A stretch of DNA of 64,000 nt from Massilia psychrophila (GCF_002760665.1 NZ_PDOB01000011.1:62001-126000), one strand, 5' to 3'; numbered from the stretch's first letter, positions 20,757-30,196 are shown. Notes: generated by a model not told the origin, from the letters alone. A program made the numbers and translations.

Positions 20757-21198
20757 CCGGCGCAGACGAACTCCGTCGCTGCCCTTCACAAGCTGCTGCT
20801 CGAGTTTCTCGCCGAATTGCCGGGCCACGCCGGCTACGACACTGCGGTCGAAGCGATCCGCCAGATCGAGGCGCGCGAGCCGGACCTGGCCCTGCTCGAC
20901 ATCACGATGCCTGGCATGTCCGGCCTCGAGCTGGCGCGCCACCTGCACGAGAATACGACGGCGAAATGGGCAAGCAGGCCGCCACCTGCGGCGCGCCTGA
21001 TGCCGGCGTTCGAAGCGGGCCTGGCGCGCGCCGACGAGATTGGCCAGCTGCGGCGCACCGAAACGAACCTGAGCGCGGCGCGGCCATGCGCGTTCGAGCC
21101 GGCGCAAGATCAACCAAGTAGCCGGCCAGTTGCTGGCGGCCGAGGAAGTGCTCAACAGCCTGCATGCGGCGTTCGCCGGCCGCTTTAAAGCAAAGTAA
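20757..21198 (+). pseudogene. Remnant of a response-regulator gene
   Basis: One frame encodes the second half of a receiver domain: LLLEFLAELPG, then EAIRQIEAREPDLALLDITMPGMSGLELARHL, with the phospho-acceptor Asp in LLDITMPG. The N-terminal beta-strand and acidic pair are missing, a small deletion separates the two parts, and the region after HLHEN has no receiver sequence. A different frame encodes a plausible C-terminal tail ending VLNSLHAAFAGRFKAK (stop 21196-21198). At least one frameshift and a 5' truncation are therefore needed, so I call this decay rather than a gene. Family of the output domain unknown. Confidence 0.5.
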
Positions 21199-21326
21199 GC
21201 AAAACAAGCCAAACAGGACGACCTGCACGTCCGCACCACCGGCCATGTTCATTACCGGCCACGCCATGTGGGGCTTGCGCCCGCAGGCCGCCTGACGCGC
21301 CCCACAAATCCCCAAAAACGTGACGG

Positions 21327-21356
21327 CCGACAAGCATGCCGGCGCCTTGCTATGAT
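21327..21356 (+). promoter_or_regulatory. Probable promoter of frmA
   Basis: CCGACA (21327-21332) and TATGAT (21351-21356) are separated by 18 bases. This would give a leader of roughly 45 bases before the frmA ATG at 21410, where AGGA provides the ribosome binding site. Confidence 0.45.
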
Positions 21357-21409
21357 AATGCCCTCGTGCGGCACCGGCCGCGCACCGTCTCATCATTTAC
21401 AGGAATAAT

Positions 21410-22516
<1,107 letters not shown>

Positions 22517-22550
22517 CCGCGACATGAACCACGCCGTCATGCTTTGGCGG

Positions 22551-22593
22551 CAAAAAATAAACACCCCCGGAGCCAGGCTCCGGGGGTGTCTTT
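22551..22593. terminator. Bidirectional terminator between frmA and the SRPBCC gene
   Basis: ACACCCCCGGAGC (22561-22573) pairs perfectly with GCTCCGGGGGTGT (22577-22589) around a three-base loop. A-rich sequence precedes it (AAAAAATAA), giving a T-run for the minus-strand gene, and CTTTACTT follows for frmA. It serves both convergent genes. Confidence 0.88.
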
Positions 22594-22634
22594 ACTTGTC
22601 GCGTCTATTACCTGGCTGGTTTTGCCGCTCGATC

Positions 22635-23177
22635 TCAGTGCTGGGCGATTTTGCCGCGCCAGGCGCCGGTTTCGCCGTGCTTCTCGAGCATTTCCTTCAA
22701 GCTCTGCAGGCCGGTACGCAATTCCATCCGCACCGCACTCATCGCATCGCCCAGCTTCTCTGACACGCCGTCCGGCTCATAGTCCATCTGCACCATGATC
22801 CGTGTGGCATTGTCGGAGATTTTGTGGAAGGTGGCCACGCCGCCATTGCGCGGACCGCTGACGCTGCGCCAGGCGACGCGCTTGTCCAAAATCTGCTCGG
22901 TAATCTCGGCATCCCATTCCTTTTCTTCCAGGCCTACCCTGGCGCGCCAGTGCAGGTGCTTGCCGTCCAGCTGCCTGATCTCGATTACGTTTGACATAAA
23001 CTTTGGAAAATCCTCGAACTGGATGTACTGGTTATACGCGGCACTGACCGGCACGTTGACTTCGATCGACTCCTCGACGGACGAGGCGCTCCTGGTATTG
23101 CCACCGCCCTTGAGCTTTTTAGACAACAGCATGCCGCCGACCGCAAGTGCGGCCACTGTAACCACTCGATTTAGCAT
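22635..23177 (-). CDS. SRPBCC (START-like) family protein, membrane-anchored
   Basis: A 180-residue protein with an N-terminal hydrophobic helix (VVTVAALAVGGMLLSKKLKGGG) followed by a polyketide-cyclase / COQ10-type lipid-binding domain: VEESIEVNVPVSAAYNQYIQFEDFPKFMSNV, then KHLHWRARVGLEEKEWDAEI and MVQMDYEPDGVSEKLGD. Proteins of this type usually sit as short membrane-tethered hydrophobic-ligand binders, and the ligand is unknown. It is monocistronic and convergent with frmA. Confidence 0.85.
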   Translation of the reverse strand: MLNRVVTVAALAVGGMLLSKKLKGGGNTRSASSVEESIEVNVPVSAAYNQYIQFEDFPKFMSNVIEIRQLDGKHLHWRARVGLEEKEWDAEITEQILDKRVAWRSVSGPRNGGVATFHKISDNATRIMVQMDYEPDGVSEKLGDAMSAVRMELRTGLQSLKEMLEKHGETGAWRGKIAQH

Positions 23178-23590
23178 TTTTGGATCTCCTTGAATGCAGA
23201 AATTGCGCTACGACCATGTGAGGTTAAATGTGGCGCGGCCGCCCTGCGGCCCCACCAACCGAAATTTATTATGGGTGTAATGACAAAATAGGCCAATTTC
23301 TGACAACGTGGCGCGCCGCAGGTGGCGTGGCACAGGCGAGGCACCGTGCGCGCATGCGGGTACGGCCCCGACGCCGCCATTGCGTTGTCAAAAACTCTAT
23401 GACTGCATGGGTTAATCTGACGTGACCGTCCGGTCAACATGGCCGAGTTCGAAAAAGCGTTCTCATGCAAACCAGGCCGGCCGATGGTTGCTGCCGAGCG
23501 CTGCACAGTCTGGTAGAAGGGGATAAATAGCTTGTTGCGTACCGATGGCGCCATGGGGTTATTTGGGATATGATGAAATCGAAGTAACCT
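23178..23590. other. Intergenic region upstream of the toxin-antitoxin cassette
   Basis: This 413-base stretch is divergent between the SRPBCC gene and the antitoxin gene and must hold both promoters. It contains a GC-rich stretch (23232-23255) and an AT-rich stretch (23260-23300). At 23570 a five-codon ORF (MMKSK) preceded by GGGAT ends just before the tandem repeat. No gene was found. Confidence 0.5.
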
Positions 23591-23644
23591 AGCTAACCGA
23601 GCTAACCGAGCTAACCGAGCTAACCGAGCTAACCGAGCTAACCG
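23591..23644 (+). repeat. 9-bp tandem repeat, six perfect copies
   Basis: The unit AGCTAACCG is repeated six times without mismatch, with a seventh degenerate copy (GTAACCT) before it. The array ends 11 bases before the antitoxin ATG and replaces the usual ribosome-binding region. In the antitoxin frame it reads as Leu-Thr-Glu repeats without a start codon; in another frame every unit contains a TAA stop. Confidence 0.95.
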
Positions 23645-23655
23645 AACAACTAGCC

Positions 23656-24336
23656 ATGAACTCAAGCCTCAAATATCCAGAACAATTTAGTGTCGCCACC
23701 ATTACGGGCTCGCCTGGCGAGGTCCGCCGGCAGCTGGATGGAATCGACGCTGAGCAGGTGGTAGCCTTCACCGTGCAAAGTGGTCCAACGCGTGAAGCAG
23801 GCGCCATTGTCGAAACACTGGCTAGCCTCGCGCCGCTTCTGCACAATATATTGGCGACCCGCCATCAGCATGCGTTAGAGACAATAGTCGAGGCGCTTGT
23901 ACCGAAGCTTGTGCCGGAGCCGCATGAGCTCAAGGAAGCTGTCATGTTAGCGCGTGCACGGACCGCGGTTTTGACAACACGCGATTGGATGACGGCCCCG
24001 CAAATTGCAGAGGTTGCCGGCTTCAACACGACAAATCCGAGCGTGCCGCCAGGTAAATGGAAGCGCGCAGGAGCAATTTTTGCGATTCGCCACAATGGCG
24101 TCGATTACTATCCCACGTTTGGACTCGACCCAAGCAATGGTTACCGGCCGTTAAAATCGATGGCTGCGGTAATTCAGGTTTTAGAAGCCATGAAGGATGG
24201 GTGGGGGATGGCTTATTGGTTCCAGTCTGCAAACAGCTTCCTGGGCGGTCAACGTCCCCAGGATCTGATGGCATCGGCGCCGCACCGTGTGCTTGCGGCG
24301 GCTGAAGACGAGGTCCAAGAAATTGCGCATGGCTAA
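23656..24336 (+). CDS. Antitoxin of a RES-type toxin-antitoxin system (DUF2384-like)
   Basis: A 226-residue protein. The C-terminal 55 residues fit the MbcA/ParS/Xre antitoxin toxin-binding domain: VLEAMKDGWGMAYWFQSANSF, LGGQRPQDLM and a final helix. The centre has a probable helix-turn-helix (WMTAPQIAEVAGFNTT). At 226 residues it is longer than the roughly 150 usual for Xre-type partners, the extra part being N-terminal. The gene overlaps the RES toxin gene by eight bases. Base composition is visibly less GC-rich than in flanking genes, consistent with acquisition. The pairing with a RES gene is the strongest evidence for function. Antitoxins of this type normally repress their own promoter. 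Confidence 0.75.
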   Translation: MNSSLKYPEQFSVATITGSPGEVRRQLDGIDAEQVVAFTVQSGPTREAGAIVETLASLAPLLHNILATRHQHALETIVEALVPKLVPEPHELKEAVMLARARTAVLTTRDWMTAPQIAEVAGFNTTNPSVPPGKWKRAGAIFAIRHNGVDYYPTFGLDPSNGYRPLKSMAAVIQVLEAMKDGWGMAYWFQSANSFLGGQRPQDLMASAPHRVLAAAEDEVQEIAHG

Positions 24337-25054
24337 AGGCCTTGCAAGCCCTGGCAAAGATCCGCTCGCCACAGCGTCCCCGGTAACAGCGATATGCGCG
24401 CCTTCCAATGCAGGAATTGCGCCATCGCCTCCCGCGACGGTTGCCGTTTCCATCATGATATGGTCGCTCGATACGGTTATTCACCGGGTGCACCAGGACC
24501 ACTATGCCGGCGATCAATTCAACCCGGGTTTGAAGGGCAATGCCCGCTTCAGTCCGATTAAAAACGCTTTGGGTGAGCCGGTTCCGACTCTTTACGGCGG
24601 AGCGACTTTCGCGTGCGCAGCGATGGAAACGGTTTTTCACGACGTTCCCTTTGCGCCTGGCCTGAAGACGCTCGACAAGACAAAACTGACCAGACAAGTG
24701 CACTCGCAAGTCAAGCCCGGCGCGGATCTGGTTCTGGCTGACTTGCGCAGCAAGGCACTTCGCAAACTTGGCGTCGCCAGAGGCCAGATCATCGATACCG
24801 AGAAGGATCAATACCCAACTACCAGGCAATGGGCCGAGGCAATTCACACCCAATGCCCCGAGGTGCAGGGTATTTGCTGGACGTCACGACAAGACGACAG
24901 CGCCCAAGCGCTGATGCTGTTCGGCGACCGCGTAACGCAAGACGTCCTCCAACCGGCTGCCATATCGCGCAATCTCGTCAGTGATTCCACGGCTTACGCA
25001 GAGCTCCTCCGCTTGGCCGAACAGATCGGCGTCGACATTGTGCCCGGGCGGTAG
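24329..25054 (+). CDS. RES domain toxin (NAD+-consuming)
   Basis: A 241-residue protein with the RES fold: VIHRVHQDHYAGDQFNP with the conserved Arg, NARFSPI, PTLYGGATFACAAMETVFHDV carrying the conserved Glu, and a later Ser-containing segment RQDDSAQALMLF. Characterised RES toxins (for example MbcT, and ParT of Sphingobium) degrade NAD+ or ADP-ribosylate targets and inhibit growth. The ATG at 24329 is chosen because it overlaps the antitoxin stop region by eight bases; about 50 residues precede the RES core and are proline- and alanine-rich. The intact domain suggests an active module. Confidence 0.8.
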   Translation: MAKGLASPGKDPLATASPVTAICAPSNAGIAPSPPATVAVSIMIWSLDTVIHRVHQDHYAGDQFNPGLKGNARFSPIKNALGEPVPTLYGGATFACAAMETVFHDVPFAPGLKTLDKTKLTRQVHSQVKPGADLVLADLRSKALRKLGVARGQIIDTEKDQYPTTRQWAEAIHTQCPEVQGICWTSRQDDSAQALMLFGDRVTQDVLQPAAISRNLVSDSTAYAELLRLAEQIGVDIVPGR

Positions 25055-25079
25055 CAGATCAACCAGCAATTGGCGCGCC

Positions 25080-25106
25080 AAGGCCAGGCTTGGCAAGCCT
25101 GGCCTT
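25080..25106. repeat. REP-like palindrome
   Basis: Thirteen-base arms AAGGCCAGGCTTG (25080-25092) and CAAGCCTGGCCTT (25094-25106) around a single base, followed by CCGGGCC. It resembles the palindrome at 15848-15867 in both core and right flank, and like it lies 25-45 bases after a stop codon. Confidence 0.65.
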
Positions 25107-25187
25107 CCGGGCCACCATGCGCCCCATTTTCGTGCCGCGCCGCGCTTGCTGACGCTCGGAAAACCACCCTGCCAGTTATAATGAGCG

Positions 25188-27494
25188 ATGCAGAATCTCC
25201 TTCACAACCTCAATCCCGAACAACTCGCCGCCGTCACCTTGCCCCAGCAGAGTGCGCTGATCCTGGCGGGCGCCGGCTCCGGCAAGACGCGCGTGCTGAC
25301 CACCCGCATCGCCTGGCTGATCCAGACCGGGCAGGTGTCGCCGGCCGGCATCATGGCGGTGACGTTCACCAACAAGGCGGCGAAAGAGATGCTCACCCGC
25401 CTGTCGGCGATGCTGCCCGTGAGTACGCGCGGCATGTGGATCGGCACCTTCCACGGTTTGTGCAACCGCTTCCTGCGCACCCACTACCGCGACGCCGGGT
25501 TGCCGCAGGTGTTTCAGATCCTCGACTCGCAAGACCAGCTGTCGATGATCAAGCGCCTGCTCAAGGCGAACAACGTCGACGATGAAAAGTACCCGGCCAA
25601 GAACCTGCAGTATTTCATTAACAATGCCAAGGACCAGGGCCAGCGCGCCAACCGGGTCGAAGCGCACGATCCGATCGAGCGCAAGATGGTCGAGTTGTAC
25701 GAACTGTATGACTCCCAGTGCCAGCGCGAAGGCGTGGTCGATTTCGCCGAACTGCTGCTGCGCTCGTTCGAGCTGCTGCAACGCAACGCGCCGCTGCGCG
25801 AACATTACCAAGCGCGCTTCAAGCACATCCTGGTCGACGAGTTCCAGGATACCAACGATTTGCAGTACAACCTGCTCAAACTGCTGGCTGGCCATGGCGA
25901 GCAAATCGGCGGCGCGCTGTTCGCCGTGGGCGACGACGACCAGAGCATTTACGCTTTCCGCGGCGCCAATGTCGGCAACATGAGCGCGTTCGAGCGCGAA
26001 TTCCGCGTCGAGAACCTGATCAAGCTCGAGCAGAACTACCGCTCGCACGGCCACATCCTCGACAGCGCCAACCTGCTGATCGCCAACAACACCAAGCGGC
26101 TCGGCAAAAACCTGCGCACCGACGCCGGCCACGGCGAGCAGGTGCGCATCTACGAAGCCTCGTCCGACCTCGAAGAAGCCCAGTGGCTGATCGAAGAGAT
26201 CAAGAGCCTGGTCGCCGACGGCGGCGCGCGCAGCGAGATCGCGATTTTGTACCGCTCGAACGCGCAGTCGCGCGTCATCGAGCACGCGCTGTTTGCCGCC
26301 GCGCTGCCGTACACCGTGTACGGCGGCCAGCGCTACTTCCAGCGCGCCGAGGTCAAGCACGCCATCGCCTACCTGCAGCTGATGGACAATCCGCACAACG
26401 ACTCGGCCTTCCTGCGTGTGGTCAATTTCCCTACCCGGGGCATCGGCATGCGCTCGATCGAAACCTTGCAGGCGGCCGCCGAGCAGTACCGCATTTCGCT
26501 GTACGCAGCGGTGGCGTACGTGTCCGGCAAGTCCGGTTCCTCGCTCGGCTCTTTCGTCAAACTGATCGAGGGCGCGCGTTTCGAGACCCAGCAGCTGGCC
26601 TTGCCTGAAATGGTCAGAGTGGTGCTGGAGGCGAGCGGCTTGCTGACCCATTATGGCAACGAAAAAGAAGGCGCCGACCGCATCGAAAACCTCGAGCAGA
26701 TGGTCAACGCGGCGACCCAGTTCGTCCAGGAAGAAGGTTTCGGTTACGGCGCGCCGGCCCACCTGGGCCCGCGCGCCGACGCCCAGGCCGGCGCGGCGAT
26801 CCTCAGCGGCGACGGCATCGAGATTTTGGATGCCGACGCGCCGCTGCCGAGCGTGATGTCGCCGCTGTCGGCCTTCCTGTCGCACGCCTCGCTCGAAGCG
26901 GGCGACGCCCAGGCCCAGGCCGGCCAGGATTCGGTGCAGCTGATGACGGTGCACTCGGCCAAGGGCCTCGAATTCGACGCCGTCTTCATCACCGGCCTGG
27001 AAGAAGGCTTGTTCCCGCACGAGAGCAGTTCGCGCGAGCTCGATGGCGTCGACGAAGAGCGGCGTTTGATGTACGTGGCGATCACGCGCGCGAAAAAGCG
27101 GTTGTACATGAGCTTTACCCAGCAGCGCATGCTGCACGGCCAGACCCGCTACAACATGAAGTCGCGCTTCTTCGACGAGCTGCCGGAAGAGTCGCTCAAA
27201 TGGATCTCGCCGCGCGTGCAGTCCCACTGGTTCGGCAACAAGAAGTCGGCCTGGGACGACGCCAAGTTCACCAGCGCCGGCTCGGACAACAAGATCGCCC
27301 AGCAGATCACGCAAAAGCAGGTCGGGCCCAGCTGGCGCATCGGCGAATCGGTGGCCCACGCCAAGTTTGGCGAAGGCGTCATCGTCAACATCGAAGGCGG
27401 CGGCAGCAATGCCCGCGCCCAGATCAATTTTGGCCGCGCCGGCATGAAGGTGCTCGATTTGTCGGTGGCCAAGCTGGAGCGGGTGGCGCGCTAG
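25188..27494 (+). CDS. uvrD: ATP-dependent DNA helicase UvrD/PcrA
   Basis: A 768-residue superfamily 1A helicase acting in nucleotide-excision and mismatch repair. Motif I GAGSGKT is at residues 28-34, motif II is ILVDEFQDTNDLQ (about 217), motif III GDDDQSIYAFRGAN, motif IV EQNYRSHGHIL, motif V VHSAKGLEFDAVF and motif VI YVAITRAKKRLYM. The C-terminal Tudor-like domain that contacts RNA polymerase is present (GESVAHAKFGEGVIVNIEG). Length is typical and the gene is complete. Confidence 0.97.
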   Translation: MQNLLHNLNPEQLAAVTLPQQSALILAGAGSGKTRVLTTRIAWLIQTGQVSPAGIMAVTFTNKAAKEMLTRLSAMLPVSTRGMWIGTFHGLCNRFLRTHYRDAGLPQVFQILDSQDQLSMIKRLLKANNVDDEKYPAKNLQYFINNAKDQGQRANRVEAHDPIERKMVELYELYDSQCQREGVVDFAELLLRSFELLQRNAPLREHYQARFKHILVDEFQDTNDLQYNLLKLLAGHGEQIGGALFAVGDDDQSIYAFRGANVGNMSAFEREFRVENLIKLEQNYRSHGHILDSANLLIANNTKRLGKNLRTDAGHGEQVRIYEASSDLEEAQWLIEEIKSLVADGGARSEIAILYRSNAQSRVIEHALFAAALPYTVYGGQRYFQRAEVKHAIAYLQLMDNPHNDSAFLRVVNFPTRGIGMRSIETLQAAAEQYRISLYAAVAYVSGKSGSSLGSFVKLIEGARFETQQLALPEMVRVVLEASGLLTHYGNEKEGADRIENLEQMVNAATQFVQEEGFGYGAPAHLGPRADAQAGAAILSGDGIEILDADAPLPSVMSPLSAFLSHASLEAGDAQAQAGQDSVQLMTVHSAKGLEFDAVFITGLEEGLFPHESSSRELDGVDEERRLMYVAITRAKKRLYMSFTQQRMLHGQTRYNMKSRFFDELPEESLKWISPRVQSHWFGNKKSAWDDAKFTSAGSDNKIAQQITQKQVGPSWRIGESVAHAKFGEGVIVNIEGGGSNARAQINFGRAGMKVLDLSVAKLERVAR

Positions 27495-27808
27495 CGCCGC
27501 CGAAAGATGACGGCGAGCAGGCGATACCGGTAATATCGACCGGCTCGGTGGCGCCTTCTCGACAAGTTTTCTTATACCGCAACCATGATTTGAAATGCTT
27601 AGGCCATGGCGTCGGTTCCAGCTGCTGACCTGCGCGCTATGTTAATGCGCAGGTCGCGGCGACCCTAAATGCTTACGGAATGCAAGCTATTCGTACTTCC
27701 GTTTTCGACCCAGAGCGGACCCTGGCTGTCGATCTGGAGCAGACGCGAAGGCGTGCAAACAAGACCGGTGCAAGTTCTTCTCTACGTCCACGGACAAAGC
27801 TGGAGCTT
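27495..27808. other. Intergenic region without a recognised gene
   Basis: Convergent gap between uvrD and the alpha/beta hydrolase gene. Short open frames occur on both strands but none shows a recognisable family, a ribosome binding site or a consistent codon bias. No clear terminator was found. Confidence 0.5.
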
Positions 27809-28423
27809 TCAGGGGCGCAAGGACAAGTGCCGATCAATGAGCGGCGCAACGAGGTGCGCCAACGTACAACCGACACTATGGTCACCGCCTGAAAAAACAT
27901 GCAACTCTACATTTGGCAGCAGGGAAGCCAGACGCTGACCGACTTTCACAGGGCTGATCGGGTCTGCATCTCCCCATAACAGAAGAGTCGGAATGCGTAA
28001 TGCCGATAACTTCGGCGTTAGATCTTCATGATAGCTTGTGAACCAATCCGGCAAGCCCGGATGGCCGGCTTGAATAGCTGGGCGCCAGTCTTGTGCATTG
28101 AGTGTAGCCAGGTTCATTCCGCCTGAGGTCACGGAAAGCACCAAGTGAGTGACGAGTTCCGGTTTTTGGAGCGCAACGAGCATGGCGACAACGCCTCCCA
28201 TCGATTGAGCGATCAGCGCACTGGGTTGGTCAATGTCGGCAACAATCCTAGAAACCAAATCGTCGATACCCCGGATGCTTGGATCAGGTCGAATTCCGCT
28301 GAAACCAGGCCAAGTCACATGAACTTTTGGGGCCGGATAGCTCAGCAAATCGGCCGCAGGGTGCCAAAATTCGGTTCGACCTAATGCGCCGGGAAGAAAA
28401 AAGAGTGTAGATGGTTTTTGCAT
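27809..28423 (-). CDS. Alpha/beta hydrolase
   Basis: A 204-residue alpha/beta hydrolase, short for the fold because it lacks an elaborate lid. The oxyanion region is LFFLPGALGRTEFW, the nucleophile elbow AQSMGG, the acid lies in LLLWGDADPIS and the base in FSGGDHSVG. The sequence starts directly at the family core from the ATG at 28423; 66 more in-frame codons upstream look non-coding. G+C is lower than in the neighbours, suggesting a recent arrival. Substrate unknown. Confidence 0.78.
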   Translation of the reverse strand: MQKPSTLFFLPGALGRTEFWHPAADLLSYPAPKVHVTWPGFSGIRPDPSIRGIDDLVSRIVADIDQPSALIAQSMGGVVAMLVALQKPELVTHLVLSVTSGGMNLATLNAQDWRPAIQAGHPGLPDWFTSYHEDLTPKLSALRIPTLLLWGDADPISPVKVGQRLASLLPNVELHVFSGGDHSVGCTLAHLVAPLIDRHLSLRP

Positions 28424-28723
28424 GCCCGAAATATATAGAATTGTCAGCGTCCGTCCGCTCTTGGCCGAAATCAGTCTATCACTCAACGGTTGCCACCGAC
28501 GTGATTGCTGAAGTTCGTTAAAGCTCAGTGTACGGAGTTTGTTGCTCCCGTGGCAATCAAAGGTTTTGTCAGGCGTATTGAATGTGCTCGACCTGCCGGT
28601 AGCCCCGCCCGAGCGGGTCACGCGTTGCCTGCGAAGGGCACTCCAGCTGACCGGCCTGGCGAACCGGACAAGCCCCAGCCGGCGCCGGTCTTGCGCGCGC
28701 GGCGACCGAAATGCCTTCGCGCG
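28424..28723. other. Intergenic stretch, possible gene debris
   Basis: 300 bases between two minus-strand genes. A plus-strand frame around 28580-28680 reads LNVLDLPVAPPERVTRCL and RRALQLTGLAN, which has the look of protein sequence but no start, family or continuation. It may be debris; I do not annotate a gene. Confidence 0.35.
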
Positions 28724-29161
28724 TCATATGCGCCACCGTCGTGCGCCTGGCTTGTCGAGTTCCAGGCTGGGAACGCCATCGAAGACAAAACGTGAGCTGT
28801 TTGGTGCGGTGCCGAAGGTGCACGGCGCGTCTTCCCGCAAGGCGCAGCTACAGACCATTTCACGGCCTGGTAACGGCGAATACAGATAGCCGATGCCGGT
28901 CAGCCCGGCAGGGTCAATGCCGGCCTGAACTTGGGGCGCCAGGTACCTCGCCTCGTGCAGCAGCATGGCCTGGCGCTTGGTCTGGTAATCGGTGTAGATC
29001 TGGATGTAGTCGATGCTCTGGCCGTCGCCGATCGTCACTGGCTTGAAACGGAAACGGTTGTTGATGGCGCTCGATGGCAAGCTGCAGGGGTTATTCGACG
29101 CGCCGAACCCGAGGTCCTGGGCGGTGCTGCCCTGTTCGATGTGGCAGTACAGCAGGCGCGC
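28724..29161 (-). pseudogene. Unidentified gene lacking its 5' end
   Basis: The frame is open from the codon immediately after the yajD stop (TGA 29164-29162) to the stop at 28724, in the same frame as yajD. The predicted sequence has protein-like composition (CHIEQGSTAQDLGFGASNN, FRFKPVTIGDGQSIDYIQI, GIGYLYSPLPGREM) and six cysteines, as in exported proteins. No ATG or GTG occurs before its main body; the first possible start is a TTG at 29080 without a ribosome binding site. I read it as a 5'-truncated remnant. A readthrough extension of YajD is the alternative. Family not recognised. Confidence 0.4.
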
Positions 29162-29539
29162 TCAGCTATCGTCCTTCTTTTTCATCAGGCCGGCCAGCGC
29201 GGCGAACGGATTGTGGGTGGCTGCCTGCATCTCGGGTGCCTGCAGTCCGGCGCCGCGATCGGCTTCCAGGTAGCGCGAGTGTTCGTTATCGTGGCAATAC
29301 AGGCACAACAGTTCCCAGTTGCTGCCGTCAGGCGGGTTGTTGTTGTGGTTGTGGTCGCGGTGATGCACCGTCAATTGTTGCACGTTGGCATGGGTGAATT
29401 CACGCATGCAGCGCCCGCAAATCCACGGATACATCTTGAGCGACCGTTCGCGGTAGCCCAGTTCGCGCGTGTCGGCGGCGCGGCGGGCGTCGGCGACGAT
29501 TTTGTCGAGGCGGGCGGCGTCCGGCTTTTTCGCGATCAT
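29162..29539 (-). CDS. yajD: HNH nuclease family protein YajD
   Basis: A 125-residue protein matching E. coli YajD along its length: YRERSLKMYPWICGRCMREF, LTVHHRDHNHNNNPPDGSNWELLCLYCHDNEHSRY and the tail NPFAALAGLMKKK. The HNH metal and catalytic residues (HHRDH, paired CxxC motifs) are intact. YajD is a predicted nuclease with no settled role. It lies 12 bases after an unrecognised gene and probably shares its transcript. Confidence 0.9.
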   Translation of the reverse strand: MIAKKPDAARLDKIVADARRAADTRELGYRERSLKMYPWICGRCMREFTHANVQQLTVHHRDHNHNNNPPDGSNWELLCLYCHDNEHSRYLEADRGAGLQAPEMQAATHNPFAALAGLMKKKDDS

Positions 29540-29551
29540 GCTAATTTTGTC

Positions 29552-30133
29552 CTATTTGTCCAAATAAAAAACGGCGCACGCGGCGAACGGCGTTTTTTCA
29601 GTCGCATGCCGGATTTTCAGCTCGGCGCAGTCTTCCACCACCAGGCTGCGCCAGTTCGGCACGCCTTCTTTGGCGAACAGCGCATTGGCCTTCGAGGTGA
29701 TGCCCAGGTCGAGCGCCAGTACGGCGTTGCGCTTGCCGCTTGGTGCATAGTTGACCGAGCGGATCTCGAAGCCGAACGTCTCCATCCAAGCTTCCCATAA
29801 ACCTTTGTCGGCGCCGGCGATGATCTTGCCGAACATGTCCTGCAAGGTCAGCCCTTTCTTGACCATGCCGAGCAAGGGCTTGAGCGACGGCGCCTGCAGC
29901 AAATCGCGGTTGCGCTTGCCGGCGCCGCGTTCGTTGATGGCCTTCATCTCTTTCGAAAAGATCGCTTCGCGCGGACTGTATTCGCGCGTGCGTGTGTAGA
30001 GCTCGCCATCGAGGAAGGGATTGGCAGCGCGCTCGGCGCTTGGCTCTGCGCGTTTTTTCGGTGCCGACGTTGCTGGCTTCGCGGCGCTTGGTTCGGCCCG
30101 TTTTTTGGCCGCTGGCTTGGTAGTGGTGTTCAT
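29552..30133 (-). CDS. Hypothetical protein with a KKRAEPSA-repeat N-terminus
   Basis: A 193-residue protein I do not recognise. The first 40 residues are low-complexity Ala/Lys/Pro and contain KKRAEPSA twice, likely a flexible basic tail. The remainder is a compact alpha/beta-like domain (REYSPREAIFSKEMKAINERG, LLGMVKKGLTLQDMFGKIIAG, VLALDLGITSKANALFAKEGVPNW). No signal peptide or membrane segment. It is directly upstream of yajD (12-base gap), so the two may act together, possibly on nucleic acids given the basic tail; that is inference. Confidence 0.7.
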   Translation of the reverse strand: MNTTTKPAAKKRAEPSAAKPATSAPKKRAEPSAERAANPFLDGELYTRTREYSPREAIFSKEMKAINERGAGKRNRDLLQAPSLKPLLGMVKKGLTLQDMFGKIIAGADKGLWEAWMETFGFEIRSVNYAPSGKRNAVLALDLGITSKANALFAKEGVPNWRSLVVEDCAELKIRHATEKTPFAACAVFYLDK

Positions 30134-30196
30134 GTGGTATCGGTTCCTGGTCTGTTAACGCGCAGTGTAACATTGCGCGGCGCTGGCGCAATGGCC

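Noticed and set aside
23591-23644. N-terminal Leu-Thr-Glu extension of the antitoxin
   Set aside because: The repeat is open in the antitoxin frame but an in-frame TAG at 23590-23592 closes it upstream and no start codon occurs between.
25176-27359. 727-codon minus-strand open frame opposite uvrD
   Set aside because: Antisense shadow; all seven helicase motifs are on the plus strand.
27669-27938. Short open frames on both strands downstream of uvrD
   Set aside because: Overlapping, mutually exclusive, no family and no initiation signal; they also run into the hydrolase gene.
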